A stretch of DNA of 64,000 nt from Chitinimonas_A lacunae (GCF_042650885.1 NZ_JBHSBU010000001.1:4092001-4156000); one strand, 5' to 3'; positions 15,318 to 24,565 are shown, counted from the first letter of the stretch. Notes: generated from the sequence alone by a model not told the origin. Program-made: numbers and translations.

Positions 15318-16796
15318 ATGAGTCGTGAGATCCTGTTGCTGGTCGACGCTCTGGCACGCGAAAAAAACGTGAGCCAGGACATCGTATTCAGCGCTCTGGA
15401 AATGGCGCTGGCGTCGGCTACCAAGAAGCGCTTCACCGATGAGGTGGACGTGCGCGTTTCCATCGACCGCCAGACGGGCGATCACGTCAGCTTCCGTCGT
15501 TGGGAAGTGGTCGAGGATAACGATCACGAAGAGCCGTCGCGCCAACTGGCGATTACCGATGTGCTCGAAAAGAACCTGAAACTCGAGATCGGCGACTTCT
15601 ACGAAGAGCCGCTTGAACCGGTCGAATTCGGCCGTATCGGTGCCCAGACGGCCAAGCAGGTCATTTTGCAGAAGATCCGCGACGCTGAGCGCGAGCAGAT
15701 TCTCAATGACTTCCTGCAACGGCGCGAACACCTGGTGACAGGCACGATCAAGCGCATCGAGCGCGGCAATGCCATCGTCGAGGTCGGCAAGCTCGAAGCC
15801 AAGCTGCCGCGCGAACATATGATCCCGAAGGAAAACCTGCGGGTTGGCGATCGGGTCCGCGCTTATCTGCTCAAGATCGACCGCGACGGTCGTGGCGCCC
15901 AACTGGTGCTGAGCCGTACCGTTCCCGAATTCATCATGAAGTTGTTCGAACTCGAGGTACCCGAGATCGAGGAAGGCCTGATCGAGATCAAGGCCGCTGC
16001 CCGCGATCCCGGTGCCCGAGCCAAGATTGCCGTCAAATCCAACGATCAGCGTGTCGATCCGCAAGGTACTTGCATCGGTATGCGTGGATCGCGGGTACAG
16101 GCAGTGACGGGCGAGCTGTCCGGCGAGCGCGTCGATATCGTGTTGTGGTCCTCCGACCCGGCCCAGTTCGTGATCGGTGCGCTGGCGCCGGCCGAGGTCA
16201 ATAAGATCATGGTCGATGAGGACAACCACAGCATGGATGTGGTGGTGGACGAGGACAACCTCGCCATGGCCATTGGGCGCGGCGGCCAGAACGTGCGTCT
16301 CGCCTCCGAACTGACCGGCTGGAACCTCAATATCATGACGGTCGAGGAAGCCGAGCAGAAGCATCAGGTCGAGTTCTCGCGCGTGCGTGAACTCTTTATG
16401 GCCGCGCTGGATGTCGATGAGGAACTGGCCGACGTGCTGGTGCAAGAAGGCTTCTCGACGCTGGAAGAGGTGGCCTACGTACCGATCCAGGAAATGCTCG
16501 ATATCGAAGGCTTCGATGAGAGCATCGTCAATGAATTGCGCAGTCGCGCCCGCGATGCCCTGCTGACCCAGGCCATCGTCAAGGAAGAACAGGTCGAGCA
16601 TGGCGCTGAAGAGCTGCTGGGACTCGACGGTATGACCCAGGAAATCGCTCGTGCCCTAGCCGCCAATGGCGTGGGGACGCGCGACGATCTGGCCGAGCTT
16701 GCCGTCGATGAACTGACCGAGATGACCGGTATGGATGCCGACTCGGCCAAGCAACTCATCATGACCGCTCGCGCCCACTGGTTCGAGCAACAGTAA
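15318..16796 (+). CDS. nusA: transcription termination/antitermination factor NusA
   Basis: 492 aa. N-terminal RNA-polymerase-binding domain (MSREILLLVDALAREKNV), then an S1 domain near 135-200 (VTGTIKRIERGNAIVEVG), KH1 and KH2 near 230-345 (GMRGSRVQAV and GRGGQNVRLASELTGW), and two acidic C-terminal repeats, as in other proteobacterial NusA. I chose ATG 15318 because GGAGGT sits nine bases upstream; ATG 15309 would directly abut that site. It acts in pausing, termination and N/rRNA antitermination, and binds the nascent RNA of its own operon. Confidence 0.97.
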   Translation: MSREILLLVDALAREKNVSQDIVFSALEMALASATKKRFTDEVDVRVSIDRQTGDHVSFRRWEVVEDNDHEEPSRQLAITDVLEKNLKLEIGDFYEEPLEPVEFGRIGAQTAKQVILQKIRDAEREQILNDFLQRREHLVTGTIKRIERGNAIVEVGKLEAKLPREHMIPKENLRVGDRVRAYLLKIDRDGRGAQLVLSRTVPEFIMKLFELEVPEIEEGLIEIKAAARDPGARAKIAVKSNDQRVDPQGTCIGMRGSRVQAVTGELSGERVDIVLWSSDPAQFVIGALAPAEVNKIMVDEDNHSMDVVVDEDNLAMAIGRGGQNVRLASELTGWNLNIMTVEEAEQKHQVEFSRVRELFMAALDVDEELADVLVQEGFSTLEEVAYVPIQEMLDIEGFDESIVNELRSRARDALLTQAIVKEEQVEHGAEELLGLDGMTQEIARALAANGVGTRDDLAELAVDELTEMTGMDADSAKQLIMTARAHWFEQQ

Positions 16797-16827
16797 GGAC
16801 GCGCCCGCTCGTCTGACAGGAGAAAGA

Positions 16828-19650
16828 ATGACCCAGCTGAACGTGAGCCAATTCGCGGCCGAACTGAAGATGCCGCCGGAACAGCTCTTGGAACAATTTC
16901 GTGCCGCAGGCGTGGATAAACGCAGCGCGGCCGATCCGCTGACCGAGGCCGACAAGGCCCGGCTGCTGGATTATCTGCGCCGTATGCATGGCCAGAACGA
17001 CGAAAAGCAGCGGATTACACTGGCGCGCAAGCAGACCACCGAGATCCGCAAATCAGACGCTACCGGCAAGGCCCGTACCATCCAGGTCGAGGTCAAGAAG
17101 AAGCGGGTAGTGCTGGCCAACGATGTGATGCCGGTGTCCGCTGAAGAACCGGCAGAAGAGCCGGTCGAAGCAGTCGTCGAGCCGGTGCAGGAACTGGCCC
17201 CGATCGAGCCGCCGGCACCCGAGCCGGTGGTCGAGGTGGTGCCCGAGCCCGAACCGCTGCCCGAGCCGGAACCCGAGCCTGAGCCGGAACCCGAACCGGT
17301 GGTCGCCCCGGAAGTGGAAGCCGAACCGGCAGCCGAAGCCAAGCCGGAACAGTCCGCTCCATCGCCGACCCCTCTGTCGCGTGCAGCGGTGCTGGGCGCC
17401 GCCGAGCTGGCCCAGCGCGAGATCGAGGCTCGTCGGCAGCAGGAGCTGCTGGCCCGTCAGGCTGCCGAATTCAAGGCCAAGCAAGAACGCGAACAAGCGC
17501 GCCGCCGCGCTGCCGAGCAGGCCGCCCAGGCCAAGCTGGCCCCGCCGGCACCCGCCCCGGCCCCGGCTGCGGCTCCGACGGGCAAGCTGAGCGCACCGGC
17601 CAAGCCTGCGGCGAAAACCGCGGCGACCGACCATACCCTGCATAAGCCGCAACCCAAGCCTGCGACCGAGCAGAAACCGGCTACCCCGGCGCCCAAGCCC
17701 GAGAGCAAGGAAGCCAAGAAAGACGCCAAGAAGGAAGTCAAGAAGGAAGGTTGGAACGAAGGCGCCAACCGCCGTGGCGGCCTGAAGACCCGTGGCGGTG
17801 ATACTTCCGTTGGTGGCTGGAAATCCAAGAAGGGCGGCAGCAAGCACAAGGGCAATGACAGTGCGCATGGCTTCCAGGCGCCGACCGAGCCGGTGGTGCG
17901 TGAAGTGCTGGTGCCCGAGACCATCTCGGTGGCCGATCTGGCCCATAAGATGGCGGTCAAGGCCGTTGAAGTGATCAAAGTGCTGATGAAGATGGGCATG
18001 ATGGTCACGATCAACCAGGTGCTGGACCAGGAAACGGCCATGATCGTGGTCGAGGAAATGGGCCACAAGGCCACCGCCGCCAAGACCGACGATCCGGAAA
18101 CCTATCTCGACGCCACCGCTGAAGCGGCTGAGCACGAGATGACCACCCGGCCGCCGGTCGTGACCGTGATGGGTCACGTCGATCACGGTAAGACCTCCTT
18201 GCTCGACTATATCCGGCGCGCCAAGGTGGCTGCCGGCGAAGCGGGCGGGATTACCCAGCATATCGGTGCCTACCATGTCGATACGCCACGCGGTGTAGTC
18301 ACCTTCCTCGACACCCCGGGTCACGAGGCGTTTACCGCCATGCGAGCCCGTGGTGCCAGCGCGACCGATATCGTGATTCTGGTGGTGGCTGCCGACGATG
18401 GCGTAATGCCCCAGACCATCGAAGCGATCCACCATGCCAAAGCGGCCAAGGTGCCCATCGTGGTGGCGGTCAACAAGATCGACAAGCCCGAAGCCAACCC
18501 GGAAAAGATCCGCCAGGAACTGGTGGCCCACGAAGTGGTGCCGGAAGACTGGGGTGGCGACGCCATGTTCATCGATGTCTCGGCCAAGACCGGCCAGGGT
18601 ATCGACGATCTGCTCGAAGGCATCCTGCTACAGGCCGAAGTGCTGGAACTGCGTGCTCCGGTCGATGCGCCGGCCAAGGGCATCATTATCGAAGCCCGTC
18701 TCGACAAGGGCCGTGGTCCGGTAGCGACCATGCTGGTGCAGTCGGGTACGCTGCGTAAGGGTGATGTGGTGCTGGCCGGTGCCGTATTCGGCCGGGTCCG
18801 TGCCATGCTGGACGAATCGGGTCGGCCGATTACCGAAGCCGGTCCGTCGATCCCGGTGGAAATCCAGGGTCTGTCCGACGTCCCCAATGCCGGCGAAGAC
18901 GCCATGGTGCTGACTGACGAGCGCAAGGCGCGTGAAATCGCCCTGTTTCGTCAAGGCAAGTTCCGTGATGTGCGACTGGCCAAGCAGCAGGCCGCCAAGC
19001 TGGAAAACATGTTTGCCCAGATGGCCGAAGGCGAGGTCCAGACCCTGCCGCTGATCATCAAGGCCGACGTGCAGGGTTCGTTCGAAGCGCTGAGCCACAG
19101 CTTGCAAAAGCTGTCCACCAACGAAGTGCGGGTCAACATCCTGCACTCGGGCGTTGGCGGCATCACCGAGTCGGACGTCAACCTGGCGCTGGCCTCGAAG
19201 GCGGTGATTATCGGCTTCAACGTGCGGGCCGACTCGGCTGCACGCAAGCTGGCCGAATCCGAAGGGGTTGATCTGCGCTACTACAACATCATCTATGACG
19301 CCGTAGACGATGTGAAAGCTGCCCTGTCGGGCATGCTGGCCCCCGAGAAGAAAGAACAGATCATCGGTCTGGTCGAGATCCGTCAGGTGTTCCATGTGTC
19401 CAAGGTGGGCGCAGTGGCCGGCTGTCTGGTTCTCGACGGCGTGGTCAAGCGTGGCGCCGGCGTGCGTCTGCTGCGCAACAACGTGGTGGTGCACCAAGGC
19501 GAGCTGGAAAGCCTCAAGCGCTTCAAGGATGACGTCAAGGAAGTCAAGGCCGGCTACGAATGCGGTCTGCAACTGAAGAACTACAACGACATCCAGGAAC
19601 GCGACCAGCTCGAAGTGTTCGAAATCGTCGAAGTGGCCCGCACGCTCTGA
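16828..19650 (+). CDS. infB: translation initiation factor IF-2
   Basis: 940 aa GTPase that brings initiator tRNA to the ribosome. An N-terminal IF2N domain lies at 1-50. A long flexible region follows at about 95-300, dominated by Pro-Glu repeats and then Ala/Lys/Pro-rich sequence. A second IF2N lies near 365. The G domain has GHVDHGKTS near 448, DTPGHEAF, and NKID. Beta-barrel and C-terminal tRNA-binding domains follow. The length is typical of beta/gamma members. RBS GGAGAAAG precedes ATG 16828. Its extended linker is a low-complexity stretch, not a sign of a frameshift. Confidence 0.97.
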   Translation: MTQLNVSQFAAELKMPPEQLLEQFRAAGVDKRSAADPLTEADKARLLDYLRRMHGQNDEKQRITLARKQTTEIRKSDATGKARTIQVEVKKKRVVLANDVMPVSAEEPAEEPVEAVVEPVQELAPIEPPAPEPVVEVVPEPEPLPEPEPEPEPEPEPVVAPEVEAEPAAEAKPEQSAPSPTPLSRAAVLGAAELAQREIEARRQQELLARQAAEFKAKQEREQARRRAAEQAAQAKLAPPAPAPAPAAAPTGKLSAPAKPAAKTAATDHTLHKPQPKPATEQKPATPAPKPESKEAKKDAKKEVKKEGWNEGANRRGGLKTRGGDTSVGGWKSKKGGSKHKGNDSAHGFQAPTEPVVREVLVPETISVADLAHKMAVKAVEVIKVLMKMGMMVTINQVLDQETAMIVVEEMGHKATAAKTDDPETYLDATAEAAEHEMTTRPPVVTVMGHVDHGKTSLLDYIRRAKVAAGEAGGITQHIGAYHVDTPRGVVTFLDTPGHEAFTAMRARGASATDIVILVVAADDGVMPQTIEAIHHAKAAKVPIVVAVNKIDKPEANPEKIRQELVAHEVVPEDWGGDAMFIDVSAKTGQGIDDLLEGILLQAEVLELRAPVDAPAKGIIIEARLDKGRGPVATMLVQSGTLRKGDVVLAGAVFGRVRAMLDESGRPITEAGPSIPVEIQGLSDVPNAGEDAMVLTDERKAREIALFRQGKFRDVRLAKQQAAKLENMFAQMAEGEVQTLPLIIKADVQGSFEALSHSLQKLSTNEVRVNILHSGVGGITESDVNLALASKAVIIGFNVRADSAARKLAESEGVDLRYYNIIYDAVDDVKAALSGMLAPEKKEQIIGLVEIRQVFHVSKVGAVAGCLVLDGVVKRGAGVRLLRNNVVVHQGELESLKRFKDDVKEVKAGYECGLQLKNYNDIQERDQLEVFEIVEVARTL

Positions 19651-19671
19651 TCGCGGCCGGCCATACCGCCT

Positions 19672-19733
19672 CGGGGAGGGGGAAGAGCGAGGGGAGGGGC
19701 GACAGCCCCGTCCTTCCTTCTTCCCCCTTCCCG
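19672..19733 (+). other. large GC-rich hairpin between infB and rbfA
   Basis: CGGGGAGGGGGAAG pairs with CTTCCCCCTTCCCG (13 of 14) around an inner GGGGC-gaca-GCCCC hairpin, forming about 60 nt of structure in an intra-operon gap. No T-run follows, so it is more likely a processing or mRNA-stability element than a terminator. Confidence 0.5.
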
Positions 19734-19765
19734 TTTACCTATTCACGACCAGGATTCGTTTCACT

Positions 19766-20140
19766 ATGCCCAAGGATTTTTCCCGGTCCGACCGGGTAGC
19801 CCAGCAGATCCAGCGTGAGCTGGCCGAACTGCTGCAAATGGAAATCAAAGACCCGCGTCTGGGCTTCGTCACCCTGACCGGGGTCGAAGTCAGCCGCGAT
19901 ATGAGTCATGCCAAGGTGTTCTATACGGTGCTCAACGGCGACGGCGAGGAAACCCGCCGCATCCTGCAACGCTCGGCCGGCTTCCTGCGCAGTGAGCTGT
20001 CGCGCCGGATCAAGCTGTTCAAGATGCCGGAGCTGCATTTCGACTACGATCATTCGGTCGAGCGCGGCCTCAGCCTCGACAAACTGATCGATGAAGCCGT
20101 CAAGACCCGTGCCGCCGACGATGACAGCGAAGCGCAGTAA
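19766..20140 (+). CDS. rbfA: 30S ribosome-binding factor RbfA
   Basis: 124 aa cold-response ribosome maturation factor with a type II KH fold. Recognised by SDRVAQQIQRELAELLQ at the N-terminus, KDPRLGFVTLTGVEVSRDMSHAKVFYTVL, and LPELHF-type MPELHFDYDHSVERG. It acts late in 16S rRNA 5'-end processing and 30S assembly. The C-terminus (DDDSEAQ) is acidic. The truB start lies inside its last 20 bases, so the two are translationally coupled. Confidence 0.97.
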   Translation: MPKDFSRSDRVAQQIQRELAELLQMEIKDPRLGFVTLTGVEVSRDMSHAKVFYTVLNGDGEETRRILQRSAGFLRSELSRRIKLFKMPELHFDYDHSVERGLSLDKLIDEAVKTRAADDDSEAQ

Positions 20141-21047
20141 ACGTCGTCTCGATGGCGTGCTGTTGTTCGACAAGCCGATCGGTATGTCGAGCAACCAGGC
20201 ACTCCAGAAGGCACGTTGGCTGTTCTGTGCCGAAAAGGGTGGTCATACCGGCGTGCTCGACCCCCTGGCCACCGGCTTGTTGCCGCTGTGCTTTGGCGAG
20301 GCGACCAAGTTTGCCCAGCGCATGCTCGATGCCGACAAGCGCTACATCGCCACCGTGCGGCTTGGTATGACCACGACCACCGGCGATGCCGAAGGCGAGG
20401 TGGTGCTCAATCGACCGGTGGCGGTGACGCCGACGGCGTTGACAGCCGCCCTGGCCGGTTTCGTCGGCCCGATCGAGCAGACGCCGCCGATGTATTCGGC
20501 GCTCAAGCATCAAGGCAAGGCGCTCTACGAGTACGCCCGCGACGGTATCGAGATCGAACGGGCGGCGCGGTCGGTAACGATCTATGCCATCGAACTGCTC
20601 GAGTTCGACGGCGCTGCTACCTTCCGTATCGATGTGCGTTGTAGCAAGGGAACGTATATCCGTACCCTGGCCGAAGACGTTGGCGAAAAACTCGGCTGCG
20701 GCGCTCATCTGATCGGTCTGCGCCGCACCGAAACGGCGGGTTTCCGGCTGACCGAGGCGGTGACGCTGGAAGCGCTCGAAGCCATGAGCGAGGCCGAACG
20801 CGATGCCTTGTTATTGCCTCCCGACGCGCTATTGGCCGATCTGCCCGAACTCACGCTCGATGCCGCCCTGACGGCCCGAATGCGTCATGGAATGTCCGTG
20901 CGCTATCCGGGTAAAAGTGCGATAATCCCGGCCTTGCGTCTGTACGGTGACGTCGGCGACGGAAGTCGCTGTTTTCTCGGTCTGGGCGAACTGACCGAGG
21001 ACGAAATCGTCCATCCACGCAGATTGCTATCGACCATCGTCGCCTGA
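20121..21047 (+). CDS. truB: tRNA pseudouridine-55 synthase TruB
   Basis: 308 aa. It modifies U55 in the T-loop of all tRNAs. The motif GVLLFDKPIGMSSN, the catalytic segment HTGVLDPLATGLLPLCFGEATKF with Asp at about 47, YIATVRLGMTTTTGDAEGE, and the KGTYIRTLAEDVG motif are seen. A C-terminal PUA-like end is present (YPGKSAIIPALRLYGDVGDG). Start ATG 20121 overlaps rbfA by 20 bp. Standard gene order between rbfA and rpsO. Confidence 0.97.
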   Translation: MTAKRSKRRLDGVLLFDKPIGMSSNQALQKARWLFCAEKGGHTGVLDPLATGLLPLCFGEATKFAQRMLDADKRYIATVRLGMTTTTGDAEGEVVLNRPVAVTPTALTAALAGFVGPIEQTPPMYSALKHQGKALYEYARDGIEIERAARSVTIYAIELLEFDGAATFRIDVRCSKGTYIRTLAEDVGEKLGCGAHLIGLRRTETAGFRLTEAVTLEALEAMSEAERDALLLPPDALLADLPELTLDAALTARMRHGMSVRYPGKSAIIPALRLYGDVGDGSRCFLGLGELTEDEIVHPRRLLSTIVA

Positions 21048-21136
21048 TGGTCGAAATTTTGAGGAGTCGGGAGGGGTCAAGGCTCGCCCGGCTTGTCCGC
21101 GCCACCAGGCGCACCGTAACTGGAGTTTGTAGAAAA

Positions 21137-21403
21137 ATGATCACCGTCGAACAAAAAGCTGAGATCGTCAAGCAGTACCAACGCGCTGCTGGTGATACCG
21201 GTTCCCCCGAAGTGCAAGTCGCCCTGTTGACCGCTCGGATCAACGACCTGACCGCCCACTTCAAGGCCAACCAGAAGGACCACCACAGCCGTCGCGGTCT
21301 CCTGAAGATGGTGAGCCGTCGTCGCAAGCTGCTCGACTACTACAAGCGCACTAACCTCGAAGGCTACCGCGAGCTGATCGCCCGCCTGGGTCTGCGCAAG
21401 TAA
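21137..21403 (+). CDS. rpsO: 30S ribosomal protein S15
   Basis: 88 aa. The full S15 pattern is present (GDTGSPEVQVALLTARINDLTAHFKANQKDHHSRRGLLKMVSRRRKLLDYYK). It binds the central domain of 16S rRNA. It lies 89 bp after truB and ends in its own strong terminator. In E. coli S15 represses its own translation by a pseudoknot in the leader; the 90-nt leader here may do the same, though I cannot draw the pseudoknot with confidence. Confidence 0.98.
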   Translation: MITVEQKAEIVKQYQRAAGDTGSPEVQVALLTARINDLTAHFKANQKDHHSRRGLLKMVSRRRKLLDYYKRTNLEGYRELIARLGLRK

Positions 21404-21411
21404 GCATCACC

Positions 21412-21439
21412 AAAAGTCGCGGGAAACCGCGACTTTTTT
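21412..21439 (+). terminator. intrinsic terminator after rpsO
   Basis: 11-bp stem AAAAGTCGCGG / CCGCGACTTTT with a GAAA tetraloop and a following T-run; 8 bp after the rpsO stop. It splits rpsO from pnp. Confidence 0.92.
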
Positions 21440-21702
21440 GTTTTATACATAAGACGTTCTTCGCTCTTCCCGCAGCTTCTCCACATTTTTTATGTTGCGC
21501 ACGTTCAGTGATTCCAGCGGCGTGCGCTGTCCACGGACCGGACGACCCCGGCACGCTGCCTCCCCTGGGAGCAGCGCGCGCGATCGGCCGGCCGGTAGTC
21601 GGCTGGAATCCCGGTGTCCGCGCCAGCGGAGTTCAGCGCGCCGGACGGCTACTCGTCGCCGACGCTGACGGCGGCATGTCGTGTGAAAAAAAGGACAGAC
21701 GC
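21440..21702 (+). promoter_or_regulatory. structured pnp leader
   Basis: A 260-nt untranslated region with dense inverted complementarity. GATTCCAGC (21510-21518) pairs perfectly with GCTGGAATC (21602-21610), closing an approximately 85-nt domain that has smaller GC-rich hairpins inside. In E. coli, RNase III cuts a pnp leader duplex and PNPase then represses its own mRNA; this leader may work alike. The promoter is not clear. Confidence 0.5.
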
Positions 21703-23829
21703 GTGTTCAATCGCATCCAGAAATCGTTTGCCTATGGCAAACACACTGTCACCTTCGAAACTGGCGAGATTGCCCGCCAGGCCTCCGGCGCCGTGATGGT
21801 GTCGATGGACGATACCGTGGTGCTCGTCACCGTGGTAGGCGCCAAGAATGTCAAACCCGGTCAGGATTTCTTCCCGCTGACCGTCGATTATCAGGAACGC
21901 ACCTACGCCGCCGGCAAGATCCCAGGCGGCTTTTTCAAGCGTGAAGGCCGGCCTTCGGAAAAGGAGATCCTGACTTCGCGTCTGATCGATCGCCCGATCC
22001 GCCCGCTGTTCCCTGATGGCTTCTACAACGAAATCCAGATCGTCGCCACCGTGTTGTCGGTCGATCCGGAAATCGATCCCGATATCCCCGCCATGCTGGG
22101 TGCCTCGGCTGCGCTCGCCATCTCGGGCGTGCCGTTCCAGGGCCCGATCGGCGCTGCCCGCGTCGCCTATATCGACGGTCAGTATGTGCTCAACCCCTCG
22201 GCCAGCGAACTCAAGGTCAGCGAGCTTGACCTGGTGGTCGCCGGTACCGAGCAAGCCGTGCTGATGGTCGAATCGGAAGCCAAGCAACTGCCCGAAGCCG
22301 TGATGCTGGGCGCCGTGGTGTTCGGCCACGAACAGATGCAGGCTGCGATCAAGGTGATCAACGAGCTGGCCGACGAAGTCAACCCCGAACTATGGGACTG
22401 GGCTGCTCCGGCCCAGGACGAGGCGCTGCAGGCCCGTATCGCCGAGCTGGCCGAAGAAGGTCTGAAGCAGGCTTTCCGCATTCCCAAGAAGTCCCTGCGC
22501 TCGCAAAAGATCAACGAAGTCTGGGATGGCGTCGCCGCAGCCCTGATCAACGAAGAAACCGATACCACCACCGCCAACCAGATCAAGGATATCTTCCACG
22601 GTCTGGAGGCCCGGATCGTGCGTAACCAGATCCTCGACGGCTACCCGCGTATCGACGGTCGCGATACCCGCACCGTGCGTCCGATCGTGATTCGCTCGGG
22701 CGTGCTGCCGCGCACCCACGGCTCCGCCCTGTTCACCCGTGGTGAAACCCAGGCACTGGCCGTGGCGACACTGGGCACCAAGATGGACGAGCAGATCATC
22801 GACGCGCTCACTGGCGAATACAGCGAGCGCTTCATGCTGCATTACAACTTCCCGCCCTACTCGACCGGTGAAACCGGCCGCGTCGGTGCCCCGAAGCGCC
22901 GCGAAATCGGCCACGGCCGTCTGGCCAAGCGTGCTCTGGTGGCCGTGCTGCCGACCCCGGAAGAGTTCAGCTACTCGATGCGCGTGGTGTCGGAAATCAC
23001 CGAATCGAACGGCTCCTCCTCGATGGCCTCGGTCTGCGGCGGCTGCCTCAGCCTGATGGACGCCGGTGTGCCGCTCAAGGCCCATGTGGCCGGTATTGCC
23101 ATGGGTCTGATCAAGGAAGGCAACCGCTTTGCCGTGCTGTCCGACATCCTCGGCGACGAAGATCACCTGGGCGATATGGACTTCAAGGTGGCCGGTACCG
23201 AGAACGGTGTCACTGCCTTGCAGATGGATATCAAGATCAACGGTATCACCAAGGAAATCATGCGCGTGGCCCTTGACCAGGCCAAGGAAGGTCGCATGCA
23301 TATCCTCGGCCTGATGCGCGAAGCGATGGGCGGCCACCGTGCCGAAGTCAGCCAGCACGCCCCGCGCCTCTACACCATGAAGATCAATCCGGAAAAGATC
23401 CGTGATGTGATCGGCAAGGGCGGCGCCGTGATTCGTGCCATCACCGAAGAGACCGGTACCACCATCGATATCCAGGACGACGGCGTGATCACCATCGCCA
23501 GCGTGTCTTCGGAAGGCGCCGATGAAGCCCGTCGCCGTATCGAGCAGATCACCGCCGAACTCGAAATCGGCAAGGTCTACGAAGGCACCGTGGTCAAGAT
23601 TCTCGACAAGAACGTGGGCGCCATCGTCCAGGTCCTGCCGGGCAAGGACGGTCTGGTCCATGTGTCGCAGATCGCCAATGAGCGCGTCAACAACGTCGCC
23701 GATTACCTCAAGGAAGGCCAGCAGGTCCGGGTCAAGGTGATCGAGCAGGACGAAAAAGGCCGCGTCCGTCTGTCGATCAAGGCCGTCCTGAACGACGAGG
23801 CTCCCCCGCCTGCCGAAACGCAGGAGTAA
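21703..23829 (+). CDS. pnp: polyribonucleotide nucleotidyltransferase (PNPase)
   Basis: 708 aa 3'-to-5' phosphorolytic exoribonuclease and degradosome component. Two RNase PH domains (first at about 10-210, second at about 315-540, joined by an alpha-helical domain), a KH domain (INPEKIRDVIGKGGAVIRAITEETG near 560) and an S1 domain (GKVYEGTVVKILDKNVGAIVQVLPGKDGLVHVSQI near 625) are visible. Catalytic FSYSMRVVSEITESNGSSSMAS is intact. The GTG start at 21703 is chosen for AAGGA eight bases before it and for the conserved FNRIQKSF N-terminus; the open frame runs upstream through the leader. Confidence 0.96.
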   Translation: MFNRIQKSFAYGKHTVTFETGEIARQASGAVMVSMDDTVVLVTVVGAKNVKPGQDFFPLTVDYQERTYAAGKIPGGFFKREGRPSEKEILTSRLIDRPIRPLFPDGFYNEIQIVATVLSVDPEIDPDIPAMLGASAALAISGVPFQGPIGAARVAYIDGQYVLNPSASELKVSELDLVVAGTEQAVLMVESEAKQLPEAVMLGAVVFGHEQMQAAIKVINELADEVNPELWDWAAPAQDEALQARIAELAEEGLKQAFRIPKKSLRSQKINEVWDGVAAALINEETDTTTANQIKDIFHGLEARIVRNQILDGYPRIDGRDTRTVRPIVIRSGVLPRTHGSALFTRGETQALAVATLGTKMDEQIIDALTGEYSERFMLHYNFPPYSTGETGRVGAPKRREIGHGRLAKRALVAVLPTPEEFSYSMRVVSEITESNGSSSMASVCGGCLSLMDAGVPLKAHVAGIAMGLIKEGNRFAVLSDILGDEDHLGDMDFKVAGTENGVTALQMDIKINGITKEIMRVALDQAKEGRMHILGLMREAMGGHRAEVSQHAPRLYTMKINPEKIRDVIGKGGAVIRAITEETGTTIDIQDDGVITIASVSSEGADEARRRIEQITAELEIGKVYEGTVVKILDKNVGAIVQVLPGKDGLVHVSQIANERVNNVADYLKEGQQVRVKVIEQDEKGRVRLSIKAVLNDEAPPPAETQE

Positions 23830-23850
23830 TCCTGCCCCGGCATCCAAGCC

Positions 23851-24070
23851 CATCGACCGCAGGGTGCGTCAGACCGAAGGTCGTCACGCACCGCTGTGTC
23901 CGATCTCACTGCGGTGAGTGACGGACACGGAAGCCGGTCAAAGCCTGCGATGCCCATGGGGATACGGCTGCGTTTTCCGCCGTTCAATGCCAGTCAGCCC
24001 TGCTGACTGGCATTTTTCATGATGGAAGACGAAAAGACGCGCGAGGAAGAGGAGGGCGGGCCGGCAAATG
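23851..24070 (+). repeat. R3 repeat, unit 1
   Basis: An approximately 220-bp block repeated about 270 bp further on. It contains GGTGCGT...ACGCACC with inner GACC/GGTC, then TGTCCG/CGGACA enclosing CTCAC/GTGAG, so it can form two hairpins. It carries, unlike unit 2, an inserted terminator stem at 23987-24013. Confidence 0.75.
23987..24017 (+). terminator. intrinsic terminator after pnp
   Basis: 12-bp perfect stem ATGCCAGTCAGC / GCTGACTGGCAT with a 3-nt loop, then TTTT. It lies inside R3 unit 1, 158 bp after the pnp stop. Confidence 0.9.
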
Positions 24071-24121
24071 CTCCTCGCTGAAAAATGCAGGAGCGAGTCA
24101 TCCCGTTGCAGCCTCCAGACC

Positions 24122-24323
24122 TGTCGATCGTAGGGGGCGTTAGACCGAAGATCGTAAGGCACCGCTGTGTCCGATCTCGCTGCGGTGAGTGACGGAGGCA
24201 GAAGCCGGTCAGCGCCTGCGATGTCAATCGGGAGACGACTGTGTGCTCCACCGTTCAGTGTCTTTCATGATGGGAGACAAAAGGGAGCAGGGAGGAGAGG
24301 CGGACGGGCCGGTAAGTGCGCGT
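24122..24323 (+). repeat. R3 repeat, unit 2
   Basis: Imperfect copy of unit 1: shared stretches include CACCGCTGTGTCCGATCTC, CTGCGGTGAGTGACGGA, GAAGCCGGTCA, GCCTGCGATG and TTCATGATGG. It lacks the terminator stem, and the first hairpin is decayed, suggesting unit 2 is the degenerating copy. Confidence 0.75.
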
Positions 24324-24337
24324 CACTCAAAAAGCTG

Positions 24338-24412
24338 GGGAAAATAAATGTTTTACGCATAATATATGCTAATTAATTAGCCAAATATAAAGAAAAAATA
24401 TAAAAATACGCA
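24338..24412 (-). repeat. possible R1 element, copy l (degenerate)
   Basis: AT-rich stretch which on the minus strand reads with the R1 pattern (T/A-rich head, TTAGC at the core, ATGCG then a T-rich tail). It lacks the CCGC mark. Included at low confidence. Confidence 0.3.
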
Positions 24413-24565
24413 GTATCCGCTTCCAGCAGTACCTAATCTCCTTCCCCGCTCTCCCCCGCTGATTCCCCACCAAAGAACCCGCGCTTTTCTCATATAAAGC
24501 AAAGGTTTGCGCAAAGCAGGGGGCTGACCAATACTGCAAGCACGTCTTTGCCCGGCGCCCGCTCC

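Larger units (their letters stand above)
23830..24565. other. long non-coding gap with a duplicated block (R3)
   Basis: This 736-bp gap lies between pnp and the MASE1-PAS-GGDEF-EAL gene. It holds the pnp terminator, two copies of repeat R3 and a probable degenerate R1 element. I see no protein-coding gene. The base composition falls to AT-rich from 24338 on. Confidence 0.7.

Noticed and set aside
17230..17340. Tandem repeats in infB that could suggest a recombinational hot spot
   Set aside because: This is the normal Pro-Glu-rich linker of IF-2; length varies among species.
17053..18531. 492-codon minus-strand frame rich in Gly, Leu and Arg across infB
   Set aside because: Antisense to infB; its repeats mirror the Pro-Glu codons of the IF-2 linker.
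22390..23853. 487-codon minus-strand frame across pnp
   Set aside because: Antisense shadow of PNPase.
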